The notes under the pieces were generated by a model. That model saw only the letters and a program-made list of their open reading frames with translations. It searched no databases and was not told the DNA's origin. A program made the translations under genes and the position numbers. A DNA stretch of 64,000 nt from Amycolatopsis iheyensis (GTDB lineage Bacteria; Actinomycetota; Actinomycetes; Mycobacteriales; Pseudonocardiaceae): the NCBI RefSeq assembly GCF_024703995.1, contig NZ_JAMXQV010000001.1, forward strand, positions 682,001 through 746,000, written 5' to 3'. This document shows positions 1 to 7,406 of this stretch, in pieces (positions within the stretch are counted from its first letter, which is position 1; every line of letters starts with the position of its first letter).

Positions 1-2
1 TC

Positions 3-428
3 TTCAACCCGGCGCCGGTGATGAAGCTGGTCGAGGTGGTCTCGACGATCGCGACGGCCCCGGACGTGGTGGCCACCGCGAGCGCGGTCTGCGCCGCGGT
101 CGGCAAGCACGCTGTCCACTGTGGAGACCGCGCGGGCTTCATCGTCAACGCGCTGCTGTTCCCGTACCTGAACGACGCGGTGAAGATGCTGGAGGCCCAC
201 TACGCGGGCGCGGACGACATCGACACCGCGATGAAGGTGGGCTGCGGCCTGCCGATGGGCCCGTTCGCGCTGCTGGACGTCGTCGGCCTGGACGTGTCGC
301 TGGCCATCCAGCGGACGCTGTACAACGAATTCCGCGAGGAGGGCTTCGCGCCGGCGCCGCTGCTGGAGCACCTGGTGACGGCGGGCCGGCTGGGGCGGAA
401 GACCGGCAAGGGGTTCAAGGACTACTGA
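3..428 (+). CDS. 3-hydroxybutyryl-CoA dehydrogenase, C-terminal part (5' truncated)
   Basis: The reading frame is already open at the window edge, so the N-terminal Rossmann domain lies outside. The visible 141 residues begin with FNPAPVMKLVEVV, the conserved substrate-site segment of short-chain 3-hydroxyacyl-CoA dehydrogenases, and include GFIVNALLFPYLNDAV and the C-terminal GLPMGPFALLDVVGLD helical dimerisation domain. The family oxidises 3-hydroxybutyryl-CoA (or reduces acetoacetyl-CoA) with NAD(P) in fatty acid or polyhydroxybutyrate metabolism. The ending GRKTGKGFKDY is typical of FadB2-type proteins. A GTG at 18 is internal and not the start. It converges on the operon that ends at 429. 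Confidence 0.93.
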   Translation, partial: FNPAPVMKLVEVVSTIATAPDVVATASAVCAAVGKHAVHCGDRAGFIVNALLFPYLNDAVKMLEAHYAGADDIDTAMKVGCGLPMGPFALLDVVGLDVSLAIQRTLYNEFREEGFAPAPLLEHLVTAGRLGRKTGKGFKDY

Positions 429-839
429 TCAGCGGTCGCGCACCGCACCGAGGACGGGCTTGACGTCCAGGATCGGCGTGCCGTCGATCGCCTCCAGACC
501 GGTCACCGTCAGGGTGCCGTCCGCGACCGCCGTCACCGTGACCGTGTGGAGGCCGATCGGGTTCGGGCGGTCCGGCGAGCGCGTCGAGAACACCCCGGTG
601 CTGGGGCGGTCCGGGTCGCCGCGCGGGTGCACCGCCTGGACTTCGCGGTCGGCTTCGTGCAACCAGGTCAGCAGGACCAGGCGATCGCCCGGGCGGAGGT
701 CGGCCGCCGCCGCTCGGTACTCCGGGGCGAACACCACGCGAGCCGGGGGCGCGCCCTCGTCGCCCTGCTTCGGCGCCGTGCCGCGGTCGGTCAGCGGCGA
801 CACCACGCGGGCGACGGGACGCACCTCGTAGCTCGTCAC
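429..839 (-). CDS. TrmO/TsaA-like (UPF0066) tRNA methyltransferase-family protein
   Basis: This 136-aa protein carries the UPF0066 signature TRSPDRPNPIGLHTV near its middle and the family ending with DVKPVLGAV. Characterised TrmO proteins use S-adenosylmethionine to methylate t6A37 in threonine tRNA; whether this actinobacterial member does so is not shown by sequence. The GTG start at 839 overlaps the deaminase stop by 4 bp (GTGA), so the two are translationally coupled. It is the last gene of a three-gene minus-strand operon. Confidence 0.85.
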   Translation of the reverse strand: MTSYEVRPVARVVSPLTDRGTAPKQGDEGAPPARVVFAPEYRAAAADLRPGDRLVLLTWLHEADREVQAVHPRGDPDRPSTGVFSTRSPDRPNPIGLHTVTVTAVADGTLTVTGLEAIDGTPILDVKPVLGAVRDR

Positions 840-1261
840 TGGTAGTAGCCCTCGACCGGGACGCGGGCCTCGTCGAACAGTGCCGGGCCGTCCTGCTCGT
901 AGCCCCAGGTGACCGGCGGGCGCAGGGTGAGGAACTGCTCGGACGAGAGCGCGTACACGACCCGGCCCAGCCCGGAGCGTTCGATCGCGCCGGTGCACAT
1001 CCCGCACGGCTGGGTGCTGGTGAACATCGTGGTCGCCGCCGCGGTCTCCGGAGTCAGGTGCTGTGCTGCCCAGCGGGCCAGCTTGAGCTCCGGGTGCGCC
1101 GTGATGTCGTTGTCGGTCAACGACGTGTTGCGGTCCTCGGCGAGGACGTTGCCGTCGGCGTCGGCCAGCAACGAGCCGAACGGCGGGTTGCCGTGCTCCT
1201 CGCGGGCCTCGCGGGCCAGCTCGATCGCGCGGCGCAGCAGGGCTTCTTCGGTGTCCTTCAC
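836..1261 (-). CDS. Cytidine/guanine-type nucleoside deaminase
   Basis: The 141-aa protein belongs to the zinc-dependent CDA fold. It has the second zinc motif PCGMC, and the first motif reads HPE (in ITAHPELKLAR) instead of the usual HAE; the catalytic glutamate is kept. The family hydrolytically deaminates bases or nucleosides such as guanine or cytosine, and the substrate is not evident here. GTG 1261 is chosen because it overlaps the upstream stop by 4 bp; an upstream in-frame start at 1306 would overlap far more. Its neighbours are an F420-type oxidoreductase and a TrmO-like protein. Confidence 0.88.
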   Translation of the reverse strand: MKDTEEALLRRAIELAREAREEHGNPPFGSLLADADGNVLAEDRNTSLTDNDITAHPELKLARWAAQHLTPETAAATTMFTSTQPCGMCTGAIERSGLGRVVYALSSEQFLTLRPPVTWGYEQDGPALFDEARVPVEGYYQ

Positions 1262-2097
1262 CGGATCTCCTTCCAGGACGCGGCCACCGCCGCGAGGTCC
1301 CGCCACGCCACCTCCGGGTGGAGGGTTTCGGCCGGGTCCGAGTCGAACGGGTCGAGCACGACGGTCTCCGCGCCCATCGCCCGCAGCCGGGCCAGGTCGT
1401 CGAGGACCTGGTCGAGCGTGCCTTCACCGGCCCGGCGCGCCGGCCCGGTCACCGGGGCTTCGGTCACCCGCAGGAGGATCCGCGGCGCGAACGACGGCAC
1501 CGGCCGGTCGCCGGCGAGCTTTTCCAGGCGGGTCAGGCCTTCCCGGAAGCCGTCGAGGGTGAGCCGGAGCGGGTGCCACGCGTCGCCGAGCTCCAGGGCC
1601 CGCCTCAGCCCGGCGTCGCTGTGGCCGCCGAGCCACAGGGGGATCGGGCCCGCGCGGTAGTCGTCCTGGTCGGCCCAGGCCGCGCGGATCGTGCGGAGGT
1701 GCTCGGTGGTGAGCTTGCCGCGCTTCTCGAACGGCACGCCCAGTGCGTCGAACTCCTGCTTGGCCCAGCCGATGCCGGCGCCGAGCACCAGCCGGCCGCC
1801 GCTCAGCGCGTTCAGGTTCGCCGCCATCCGCGCCACCAGCAGGGGATGCCGGTACGGCACCACCAGCACGGTGGTGCCCAGCCGCACCCGCTCGGTGACG
1901 CCGGCCAGCCACGAGAGCGTCGTGAACGGCTCGTAGAACGGCGCCGGGTACTGACCGGCGACGTCCGGCGTGATCGCGACGTGGTCGGACACCATCAGCA
2001 GGTCGAAGCCGAGGCCCTCCACCGTCCGCGCCCACGCGCGCAGCACGCCCGGGTCGGTGCCGGGGCCGAAGTTGGGGACGTTCACGCCGATCTTCAC
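1258..2097 (-). CDS. LLM-class F420-dependent oxidoreductase
   Basis: The 279-aa protein is a luciferase-like monooxygenase-fold TIM barrel. It opens with KIGVNVPNFGPGTDP and contains VSDHVAITPD and RVRLGTTVLVVPYRHP, the pattern of F420-dependent family members in actinomycetes; the later GGRLVLGAGIGWAKQEFDALG segment is the flavin or F420 binding loop. The substrate is unknown. It is the first gene of an operon with the deaminase and TrmO-like genes, each junction being a GTGA overlap. The intergenic region shared with the divergent Lrp/AsnC gene carries a perfect inverted repeat at 2125-2144. Confidence 0.9.
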   Translation of the reverse strand: MKIGVNVPNFGPGTDPGVLRAWARTVEGLGFDLLMVSDHVAITPDVAGQYPAPFYEPFTTLSWLAGVTERVRLGTTVLVVPYRHPLLVARMAANLNALSGGRLVLGAGIGWAKQEFDALGVPFEKRGKLTTEHLRTIRAAWADQDDYRAGPIPLWLGGHSDAGLRRALELGDAWHPLRLTLDGFREGLTRLEKLAGDRPVPSFAPRILLRVTEAPVTGPARRAGEGTLDQVLDDLARLRAMGAETVVLDPFDSDPAETLHPEVAWRDLAAVAASWKEIR

Positions 2098-2124
2098 CGG
2101 GCAAGGCTATCGAGGCCGCAGCCC

Positions 2125-2144
2125 TGATCGGAAGGGAACGATCA
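2125..2144. promoter_or_regulatory. Inverted repeat TGATCG-N8-CGATCA, candidate operator
   Basis: A perfect 6-bp inverted repeat with an 8-bp spacer lies in the 93-bp gap between two divergent genes. One of them encodes an Lrp/AsnC regulator, a family that often binds its own divergent promoter region. This is an inference from position and symmetry. Confidence 0.4.
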
Positions 2145-2190
2145 CGGCGTTCGACGGCTTGGGCCGTGGATCTCGCGGTAGATTCGCCTC

Positions 2191-2655
2191 ATGACCGAGA
2201 GTCTCGATCAGACGGACTGGGCCATCCTGGTGGAGCTCCAGCGCGACGCCCGGCTGCCGCTCACCGAGCTCGGCCGCCGCGTGAACCTCAGCGCCTCCGC
2301 CGCGACCGAACGGCTCCGCCGGCTCGAGGCGGCGGGCGTGATCACCGGCTACCGCGCCGACGTCGACCTCGGCAAGGTCGGCTACCCGGTGCTCGCCGTC
2401 GTCCGGCTCAAGTACCCGGGCAGCCGGCACGAGCCGCTGCACAAGCTGCTCGCCGACCGCCTCGAGATCCTCGAATGCCTGCGCACCACCGGAGACGACT
2501 GCTACACGCTCAAGATCGCGGCCGCGTCCATGGCACACCTCGAGCACACGATGGACGAGCTGGCCCAGTTCGGCAGCACGACCACCAACGTCGTCTACAG
2601 CCAGACCCTGCCCTACCGGGGCCCGCGGGAGCCCGCCGGTGACCTCGGTGCCTGA
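2191..2655 (+). CDS. Lrp/AsnC family transcriptional regulator
   Basis: The 154-aa protein has the two-part Lrp architecture: an N-terminal winged helix-turn-helix (residues about 5-60, LDQTDWAILVELQRDARLPL then ERLRRLEAAGVITGYRADVD) and a C-terminal RAM/ligand-binding beta-alpha domain. Such proteins bind amino acids and control adjacent transport or metabolic genes. A TAGATT box at 2179-2184 sits 7 bp before the ATG, which suggests a leaderless transcript. It is divergent from the F420-type operon, and its 3' end overlaps the next gene by 17 bp. Ligand unknown. Confidence 0.92.
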   Translation: MTESLDQTDWAILVELQRDARLPLTELGRRVNLSASAATERLRRLEAAGVITGYRADVDLGKVGYPVLAVVRLKYPGSRHEPLHKLLADRLEILECLRTTGDDCYTLKIAAASMAHLEHTMDELAQFGSTTTNVVYSQTLPYRGPREPAGDLGA

Positions 2656-3169
2656 CCGCGTCCTCGTCTACGGCGTGACCGGCTCGGGCAAGTCGACGCT
2701 CGCCGCCCGGATCGCCGAGCGCACGGGCCTGCCCTACGTCTCGGCCGACGACCTCACCTGGCTGCCGGGCTGGGTCGCGGTGCCGGACGAGGAGCAGGCC
2801 CGCCGGATCGCCGAAGTGTGCGCCGGGGAGCGGTGGGTCCTCGACGCCGCGTACAGCAGGTGGAAGGACATCGTGCTGCCCCGCGCGGAGCTCATCGTGG
2901 GGCTCGACTACCCGCGCTGGCTTTCGCTCGGCCGGCTGGTGCGCCGGACCGCCCTGCGCTCGCTGACCCGGGAGCGGATCTGCAACGGCAACGTCGAGTC
3001 GTTCCGCCAGATGTTCTCCGCGGACTCGATCATCCGGTGGCACTTCGCGTCCTTCGCGCGGAAGCGGGCGCGGATCCGGGAGTGGGCCGCCTCGCCGCCG
3101 GGGCCCGCGGTCGTCCGGCTGACGTCGGCGCGGGAGACCCGCCGCTGGCTCGCGACGTTGGGAGGCTAG
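2639..3169 (+). CDS. P-loop adenylate-kinase-like ATPase (topology-modulation protein family)
   Basis: The 176-aa protein starts with a Walker A motif (YGVTGSGKST, residues about 10-19) and keeps the ADDLTWLPGW and WVLDAAYSRW segments seen in small nucleoside/shikimate-kinase-like P-loop proteins annotated as FlaR or topology modulation factors. The phosphoacceptor is unknown. It begins with GTG inside the 3' end of the Lrp gene (17-bp overlap), so it is probably co-transcribed. It converges with the next Lrp gene; the two stop codons overlap at 3166-3169. Confidence 0.82.
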   Translation: MTSVPDRVLVYGVTGSGKSTLAARIAERTGLPYVSADDLTWLPGWVAVPDEEQARRIAEVCAGERWVLDAAYSRWKDIVLPRAELIVGLDYPRWLSLGRLVRRTALRSLTRERICNGNVESFRQMFSADSIIRWHFASFARKRARIREWAASPPGPAVVRLTSARETRRWLATLGG

Positions 3170-3639
3170 CCCGGCGGCAGCAGCGGGCCGCCGCTCCAGT
3201 GCTGGAACACCAGGTTCGTGTGCACCCGGGCGACCTCGTCGCGTGCCGTCAGCTCGTCGAGGACCAGGCGCTGCAGTTCGCCGGCGGAGCTGGTCGCCAC
3301 GTGCGCGAGGAAGTCGTCCGGCCCGGTCAGGTGGTAGACCGCGCGCACCTCCGGCAGGGACAGCAGGTGCTCGACGAACGGGTCGACCAGCGGCCGCCGG
3401 TGCGGGCGGACCTGGACGAACAGGAACGCCTCCAGCGGCCGCCCGAGCTTCGCCGCGTCGACCGAGGCGTGCTGCCCGGTGATCACGCCGGTTTCGCGCA
3501 GCCGCGCCACCCGGTCCAGGCACGTCGACGGCGCGATGCCGATCGCGGCCGCGAGGTCCTTGTTGGTGACCCGGGCATCGTTCTGCAGCAGGCGCAGAAT
3601 CTTGAGGTCCACCGGACTGAGTTCGACGGAATCGGCCAT
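3166..3639 (-). CDS. Lrp/AsnC family transcriptional regulator
   Basis: The 157-aa protein has an N-terminal HTH (LSPVDLKILRLLQNDARVTN then ITGQHASVDAAKLGR) and a C-terminal RAM domain. ATG 3639 is chosen; the frame stays open upstream to 3789 but that stretch has no domain content and overlaps the divergent gene. It is transcribed away from the PLP enzyme at 3698 with a 58-bp gap. Regulation of amino-acid-degrading lyases by a divergent Lrp protein is a common arrangement, so it probably controls that gene; this is inferred from position. Confidence 0.92.
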   Translation of the reverse strand: MADSVELSPVDLKILRLLQNDARVTNKDLAAAIGIAPSTCLDRVARLRETGVITGQHASVDAAKLGRPLEAFLFVQVRPHRRPLVDPFVEHLLSLPEVRAVYHLTGPDDFLAHVATSSAGELQRLVLDELTARDEVARVHTNLVFQHWSGGPLLPPG

Positions 3640-3697
3640 CGGCGAATGATATCCGAGACTGTTGCCCCGCATCCGGTGAAAGCTCGACGATGCCGTC

Positions 3698-4816
3698 ATG
3701 ACTTCCTCGCTGCGCACCCGAGCTGTCCACGCCGGCCGTGACGATCTCACGGACCTCGGCGTGCACGCGGCTCCGCTCGACCTGTCCACGACCTACCCGT
3801 CACGCGACAGCGCCGCCGAAGCCGCCCGGATCGACGAGTTCGCCGCCGGGGGCGAGCTCGACGGCCCGCCGATCTACGGCCGGGTGGGCAACCCCACCGT
3901 GGAACGCTTCGAGCGGGCGCTCGCCGAGCTCGAGGGCTTCGAGCACGGCGTCGCGTTCGCCAGTGGCATGGCCGCCGTGTCGGCCTGCCTGCTTTCCGCG
4001 GTGGCGCAGGGGAAGCGGCATGTCGTCGCCGTGCGCCCGCTGTACGGCTGCAGTGACCACCTGCTCGAGTCCGGGCTGCTCGGCACCGAGGTCACCTGGG
4101 CCGCGCCGGACGCGGTCGCCGCCGCGATCCGGCCGGACACGGGCCTGGTGTTCGTCGAGACGCCGGCCAACCCGACGCTCGCCGAGGCCGACATCGCCTC
4201 GCTGGCGGCGGCCTGCGGCGAGGTGCCGCTGTTGGTGGACAACACGTTCGCCACGCCGGTGCTCCAGCGCCCGGGCCGCCACGGCGCGCGGATCGTGCTG
4301 CACAGCGCGACGAAGTTCCTCGGCGGCCACGGCGACGTGATGGGCGGGATCGTCGCCTGCGACGCGCCGGAAGCCGCGCGGCTGCGCCAGATCCGCTTCG
4401 CCACCGGCGGCGTGCTGCACCCGCTCGCCGGATACCTGTTGCTGCGCGGGCTTTCCACGCTGCCGCTGCGGGTGAACGCCGCTTCGGCGACCGCGGCGAC
4501 GCTGGCCGCGCGCCTCGCCGAGCACCCGGCTGTGACCGCCGTGCACTACCCGCGCGTCGGCGGGCCGCTGGTGGCGTTCGAGGTCGACGGCGACCCGCAC
4601 GCCTTGATCGGCGCCGTCCGGCTGATCACGCCGGCCGTCAGCCTCGGCAGCGTCGACACGCTGATCCAGCACCCGGGTTCGATCAGCCACCGGATCGTCG
4701 ACGCGGACGACCGCCGCGACGCCGGCGTGTCCGACCAGCTGATCCGGTTGTCGGCCGGCCTCGAGGACGTCGAGGACCTGTGGGCCGACCTGGAGCAGGC
4801 GCTGAAAGCGGTTTAG
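3698..4816 (+). CDS. Cys/Met metabolism PLP-dependent lyase (cystathionine or methionine gamma-lyase type)
   Basis: The 372-aa protein is a fold-type I transsulfuration enzyme. The PLP Schiff-base lysine is K206 in LHSATKFLGGHGDV, with the cofactor-binding YGRVGNPTVERFE and FASGMAAVSA segments before it. The ending IQHPGSISHR...SDQLIRLSAGLED is typical of the family. It could act as cystathionine gamma-lyase/synthase or methionine gamma-lyase, and motif reading does not decide. A TTGCCC/GACGAT box pair with an 18-bp spacer (3662-3691) precedes the ATG closely, suggesting a leaderless message. A divergent Lrp regulator is the likely controller. Confidence 0.93.
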   Translation: MTSSLRTRAVHAGRDDLTDLGVHAAPLDLSTTYPSRDSAAEAARIDEFAAGGELDGPPIYGRVGNPTVERFERALAELEGFEHGVAFASGMAAVSACLLSAVAQGKRHVVAVRPLYGCSDHLLESGLLGTEVTWAAPDAVAAAIRPDTGLVFVETPANPTLAEADIASLAAACGEVPLLVDNTFATPVLQRPGRHGARIVLHSATKFLGGHGDVMGGIVACDAPEAARLRQIRFATGGVLHPLAGYLLLRGLSTLPLRVNAASATAATLAARLAEHPAVTAVHYPRVGGPLVAFEVDGDPHALIGAVRLITPAVSLGSVDTLIQHPGSISHRIVDADDRRDAGVSDQLIRLSAGLEDVEDLWADLEQALKAV

Positions 4817-5025
4817 CCGCAGCAGCCGCCACCACAGCAGCCACCGCCGCCGCCCGCCGGGACCGCGGGACCGCTCGCGGCCCCGGTGAGGGCGACCGTG
4901 GTCAGCAGCTTGACGGTGTCGGTGTGGCCGTCCGGGCAGGCCGCCGGCGCGCTCGATTCGCTCATCGGGCGCAGGAGCTCGAAGGTCTCGGTGCACTCGC
5001 GGCAGCGGTAGGCGTAGGTCGGCAT
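4813..5025 (-). CDS. FmdB-family zinc-ribbon protein
   Basis: The 70-aa protein begins MPTYAYRCRECTETFEL, the hallmark of the FmdB putative regulatory family, with a first zinc knuckle CxxC and a second cysteine in AACPDGH. The tail is a glycine/cysteine-rich stretch ending in CCGGGCCG, which may bind metal. The family's function is not established. Its stop codon overlaps that of the lyase gene (convergent). The divergent phosphodiesterase gene starts 45 bp away. Confidence 0.9.
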   Translation of the reverse strand: MPTYAYRCRECTETFELLRPMSESSAPAACPDGHTDTVKLLTTVALTGAASGPAVPAGGGGGCCGGGCCG

Positions 5026-5070
5026 GCCGCGATTATCGCCATTGCGCGGGGTGGATGGGAAGGTGGGCAG

Positions 5071-6195
5071 GTGCAGCCGCCTTCACTCGCCGACGTCGCG
5101 CACCTCGGCCAGGTCGTCCCGTCCCTGCTCGCCGCACTGGGGGTGCCCGGCTTCGCGAACACCCTGGCGCTGCCGGAGGCGCGCAGTGCCGCGGTGCTGC
5201 TCGTCGACGGGCTCGGCTGGGAGCTGCTCGCCGAGCACGCCGCGGACGCCCCGGTGCTGACCGAGCTCGCCCGGGAGTCGCTGCGCGTGGGCTTCCCGTC
5301 GACGACGGCGGCCGGCGTGGCCGCGATCGGCACCGGGCTCGCCTCCGGTGAGCACGGGATGGTCGGCTACACCTTCGAAGTTCCGGGCACGGGCGTGCTC
5401 AACGCGTTGCGCTGGTGCAGCCACGACGACGGCGCCGACCTCCGCGGCGCCCTGCCGCCCCGCGAGGTCCAGCCGCTGCCGACGACGTTCGAGCGAGCCG
5501 CCGCGGCGGGCGTCGACGCCGTGGTGGTGTCTTCGGCCAAGTTCCGCGACACGGCCCTGACCTCGGCCACCCAGGGTGGTGCGCGGTACGCCGGTGTGCA
5601 CGCGCTGGGCGACCTCGCCGCGCGGACGTTGTCGGTGCTCGACGGGCGCGCGTTCTGCTACGCCTACCACAGTGAACTCGACCTGCTCGGGCACGTCTAC
5701 GGCCCCGGCACCCCGGCGTGGCGGATGCAGCTGCGCCAGGTGGACCGGCTCGTCGAGTCCCTTGTGGACGGTCTGCCGCCGGGCGCGCTGCTCGCCGTGG
5801 TGGCCGACCACGGGATGGTGACCGTCGAGGACAAGCTCGACCTCGAGGACGTCCCCGAGCTGCTGTCCGGGGTCCGGGCGTTCGGGGGAGAGGTGCGCGC
5901 CCGGCACGTCTACGCCGAGCCGGGCGCGGCCGCGGACGTCCTCGCGGCCTGGCGGGCGGTGCTGGGCGAGCGGGCCTGGGTGCGGTCGCGGGAGGAAGCC
6001 GTCGCCGAGGGCTGGTTCGGGCCCACGGTGAGCGACCGGGTGCGCCCGCGGATCGGCGACGTCGTCGCGGCGGCCCGCGGGCGGTTCGGGATGGTGCGGG
6101 GGCTCGCCGAGGCCATCGAGACGTCGCTGGTCGGGCAGCACGGGTCGCTGACCACCGCCGAGCAGCTGGTCCCGCTGGCCCTAGCGCAGGGGTAG
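5071..6195 (+). CDS. Alkaline-phosphatase-superfamily nucleotide pyrophosphatase/phosphodiesterase
   Basis: The 374-aa protein matches type I phosphodiesterases/nucleotide pyrophosphatases. It has VLLVDGLGWELL (first metal-site Asp), the nucleophile region GFPSTTAAGVAAIGTGLASGEHGMVGY, YHSELDLLGHVYGPG and VVADHGMV (metal-binding Asp and His). No signal peptide is visible, so it is probably cytoplasmic. GTG 5071 is chosen; the frame is open further upstream but runs into the antisense FmdB gene. The substrate is unknown. Downstream lies the first 21-bp repeat array. Confidence 0.9.
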   Translation: MQPPSLADVAHLGQVVPSLLAALGVPGFANTLALPEARSAAVLLVDGLGWELLAEHAADAPVLTELARESLRVGFPSTTAAGVAAIGTGLASGEHGMVGYTFEVPGTGVLNALRWCSHDDGADLRGALPPREVQPLPTTFERAAAAGVDAVVVSSAKFRDTALTSATQGGARYAGVHALGDLAARTLSVLDGRAFCYAYHSELDLLGHVYGPGTPAWRMQLRQVDRLVESLVDGLPPGALLAVVADHGMVTVEDKLDLEDVPELLSGVRAFGGEVRARHVYAEPGAAADVLAAWRAVLGERAWVRSREEAVAEGWFGPTVSDRVRPRIGDVVAAARGRFGMVRGLAEAIETSLVGQHGSLTTAEQLVPLALAQG

Positions 6196-6232
6196 GTGCC
6201 GGTCGCGGGTCGCGCGGGCCCGGCCCCGGCGG

Positions 6233-6547
6233 GCATCACGTGTGTCTGGAGGGGCATCACACGTGATTGGAGGGGCATCGCGTGTGATCGGGGAGGCATC
6301 ACGCGTGATTGGCGGGTCGACTCGCGTGCCCGGACGGTCGGCTTGCGTGCCTGGAGGTTCGGTTCGCGTGCCCGGACGGTCGGCTTGCGTGCCTGGAGGT
6401 TCGGTTCGCGTGCCCGGACGGTCGGCTTGCGTGCCTGGAGGTTCGGTTCGCGTGCCCGGACGGTCGACTCGCGTGCCCGGACGGTCGGTTCGCGTGCCTG
6501 GGCGGTCGGGTTGCGTGCCTGGCGGGTCGGCTTGGGTGGGTGGGCAG
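6233..6547. repeat. Array of 15 imperfect 21-bp tandem repeats (array 1)
   Basis: Counting by eye gives unit starts at 6233, 6254, 6275, 6296, 6317 and then every 21 bp to 6527, with no indels. The first four units read GCATCACGCGTGATTGGCGGG-like; units 5-14 alternate TCGGTTCGCGTGCCCGGACGG and TCGGCTTGCGTGCCTGGAGGT types; the last is decayed. The core CGCGTG or TGCGTG recurs on the same helix face. Because 21 is divisible by 3, several frames stay open through it, but the resulting 7-residue repeat ORFs are probably not genes. Confidence 0.95.
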
Positions 6548-6560
6548 ATACCGTTCGGGG

Positions 6561-6865
6561 GTGCCTCGACGTAATCGTCCCGGCCGGCGGGAGGCCGGTG
6601 GGCCGGCCGACCGTGCGCTCGGCGCCGCCACCGGGTGGGCCCGCGCCGAGGCCGGGGCCGACGGGGACTGGCTCGTGCGGACCGTGCCCGGGTCGCAGGC
6701 CACCAAGACCTACCGCTGCCCGGCTGCGACCACGAGATCCGGCCGGGCACGCCGCACCTGGTCGTCTGGCCCGCCGACGAGACCGGGTCCGTCGCCGACC
6801 GGCGGCACTGGCACCGGGCCTGCTGGGAAGCCCGCGCCCGCCGGCGGCCGCAGCGCCGCCGCTGA
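6561..6865 (+). pseudogene. Small conserved actinobacterial zinc-ribbon-like protein, frameshifted
   Basis: The GTG at 6561 opens a frame reading VPRRNRPGRR...DWLVRTVPGSQATKTYRCP. At about 6720-6723 the reading must move by one base to continue as GCDHEIRPGTPHLVVWPADE...RRHWHRACWEARARR to the TGA at 6863. One G appears to be missing (CCGGC where CCGGGC would restore about 101 codons). The rebuilt protein resembles small actinobacterial proteins with CxxC and HxxxC metal-binding pairs, sometimes annotated ATP/GTP-binding. It may be a real pseudogene or a sequencing error. It starts 14 bp after array 1 and ends back-to-back with the GNAT gene. Confidence 0.72.
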
Positions 6866-7366
6866 TCAGCGCCGGTAGTGCCGGGACAGCGCGCCCTCGT
6901 ACACCTCCTCCGTGTAGTCGGTGAAGCCGAGCCGCTCCGCCACCCGCAGCGACGGCTTGTTGTCGACGCTCACGCTCGCCAGCACCGGCACGGACGGCAG
7001 CTCGCGAGCGCACCACTCGAGGACCGCCAGGCCGGCCTCGACCGCGTAGCCCTTGCCCCACGCCGACGGCCGGAACCGGTAGCCGAGGTTGAGCACCTTC
7101 TCGCCGTGGAACTCCCGCACCCGCACGCCGCACATGCCGAGCACTTCGGCGGCGCCGCCGCGCTCGGTCACCGCCGGGTAGCCGAAGCCGTGCTCGGCCC
7201 AGTGCGCCAGCCAGTCCGAGAACATCGCCGACGCGCGCGGGACGTCGGGCGGGTCCGGGTGGAAGCGGTTGGTGCGGGGATCGGTGTGGATGTCGACCAT
7301 CGCCTGCCGGTCCGCCTCGTGGAGCGGGCGCAGCAGCAGCCGGTCGGTTTCGATGTCGGTGAACAC
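6866..7366 (-). CDS. GNAT family N-acetyltransferase (RimJ/RimL type)
   Basis: The 166-aa protein has the N-terminal TDIETDRLLLRPLHEADRQA start of RimJ/RimL-like acetyltransferases, the acetyl-CoA-binding YRFRPSAWGKGYAVEAG (R/Q-x-x-G-x-G/A variant) and VSVDNKPSLRVAERLGF, which forms the conserved C-terminal part. Such enzymes acetylate protein N-termini, antibiotics or small amines; the acceptor is unknown. GTG 7366 is chosen because translation begins directly at the conserved TDIETDR segment. The gene is divergent from the hydrolase at 7407. Confidence 0.9.
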   Translation of the reverse strand: MFTDIETDRLLLRPLHEADRQAMVDIHTDPRTNRFHPDPPDVPRASAMFSDWLAHWAEHGFGYPAVTERGGAAEVLGMCGVRVREFHGEKVLNLGYRFRPSAWGKGYAVEAGLAVLEWCARELPSVPVLASVSVDNKPSLRVAERLGFTDYTEEVYEGALSRHYRR

Positions 7367-7406
7367 GGAGGCGAAGCTAGCGCGGGGGTCCGACAAAATG
7401 GCCCGC

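Noticed and set aside
429..1427. A 332-codon minus-strand frame as one gene
   Set aside because: Its 3' end is the TrmO-like gene, but its 5' part overlaps the deaminase in another frame with no domain content. GTG 839 is the proper start.
6233..6547. CRISPR array
   Set aside because: The units are contiguous 21-bp repeats with no unique spacers, and no cas genes are nearby.
6242..6878. Overlapping repeat-rich reading frames on both strands through the 21-bp array
   Set aside because: A 21-bp period keeps several frames open at once. None has a ribosome site or non-repeat domain tied to it, so they are treated as non-coding; only the separate gene from 6561 is kept.
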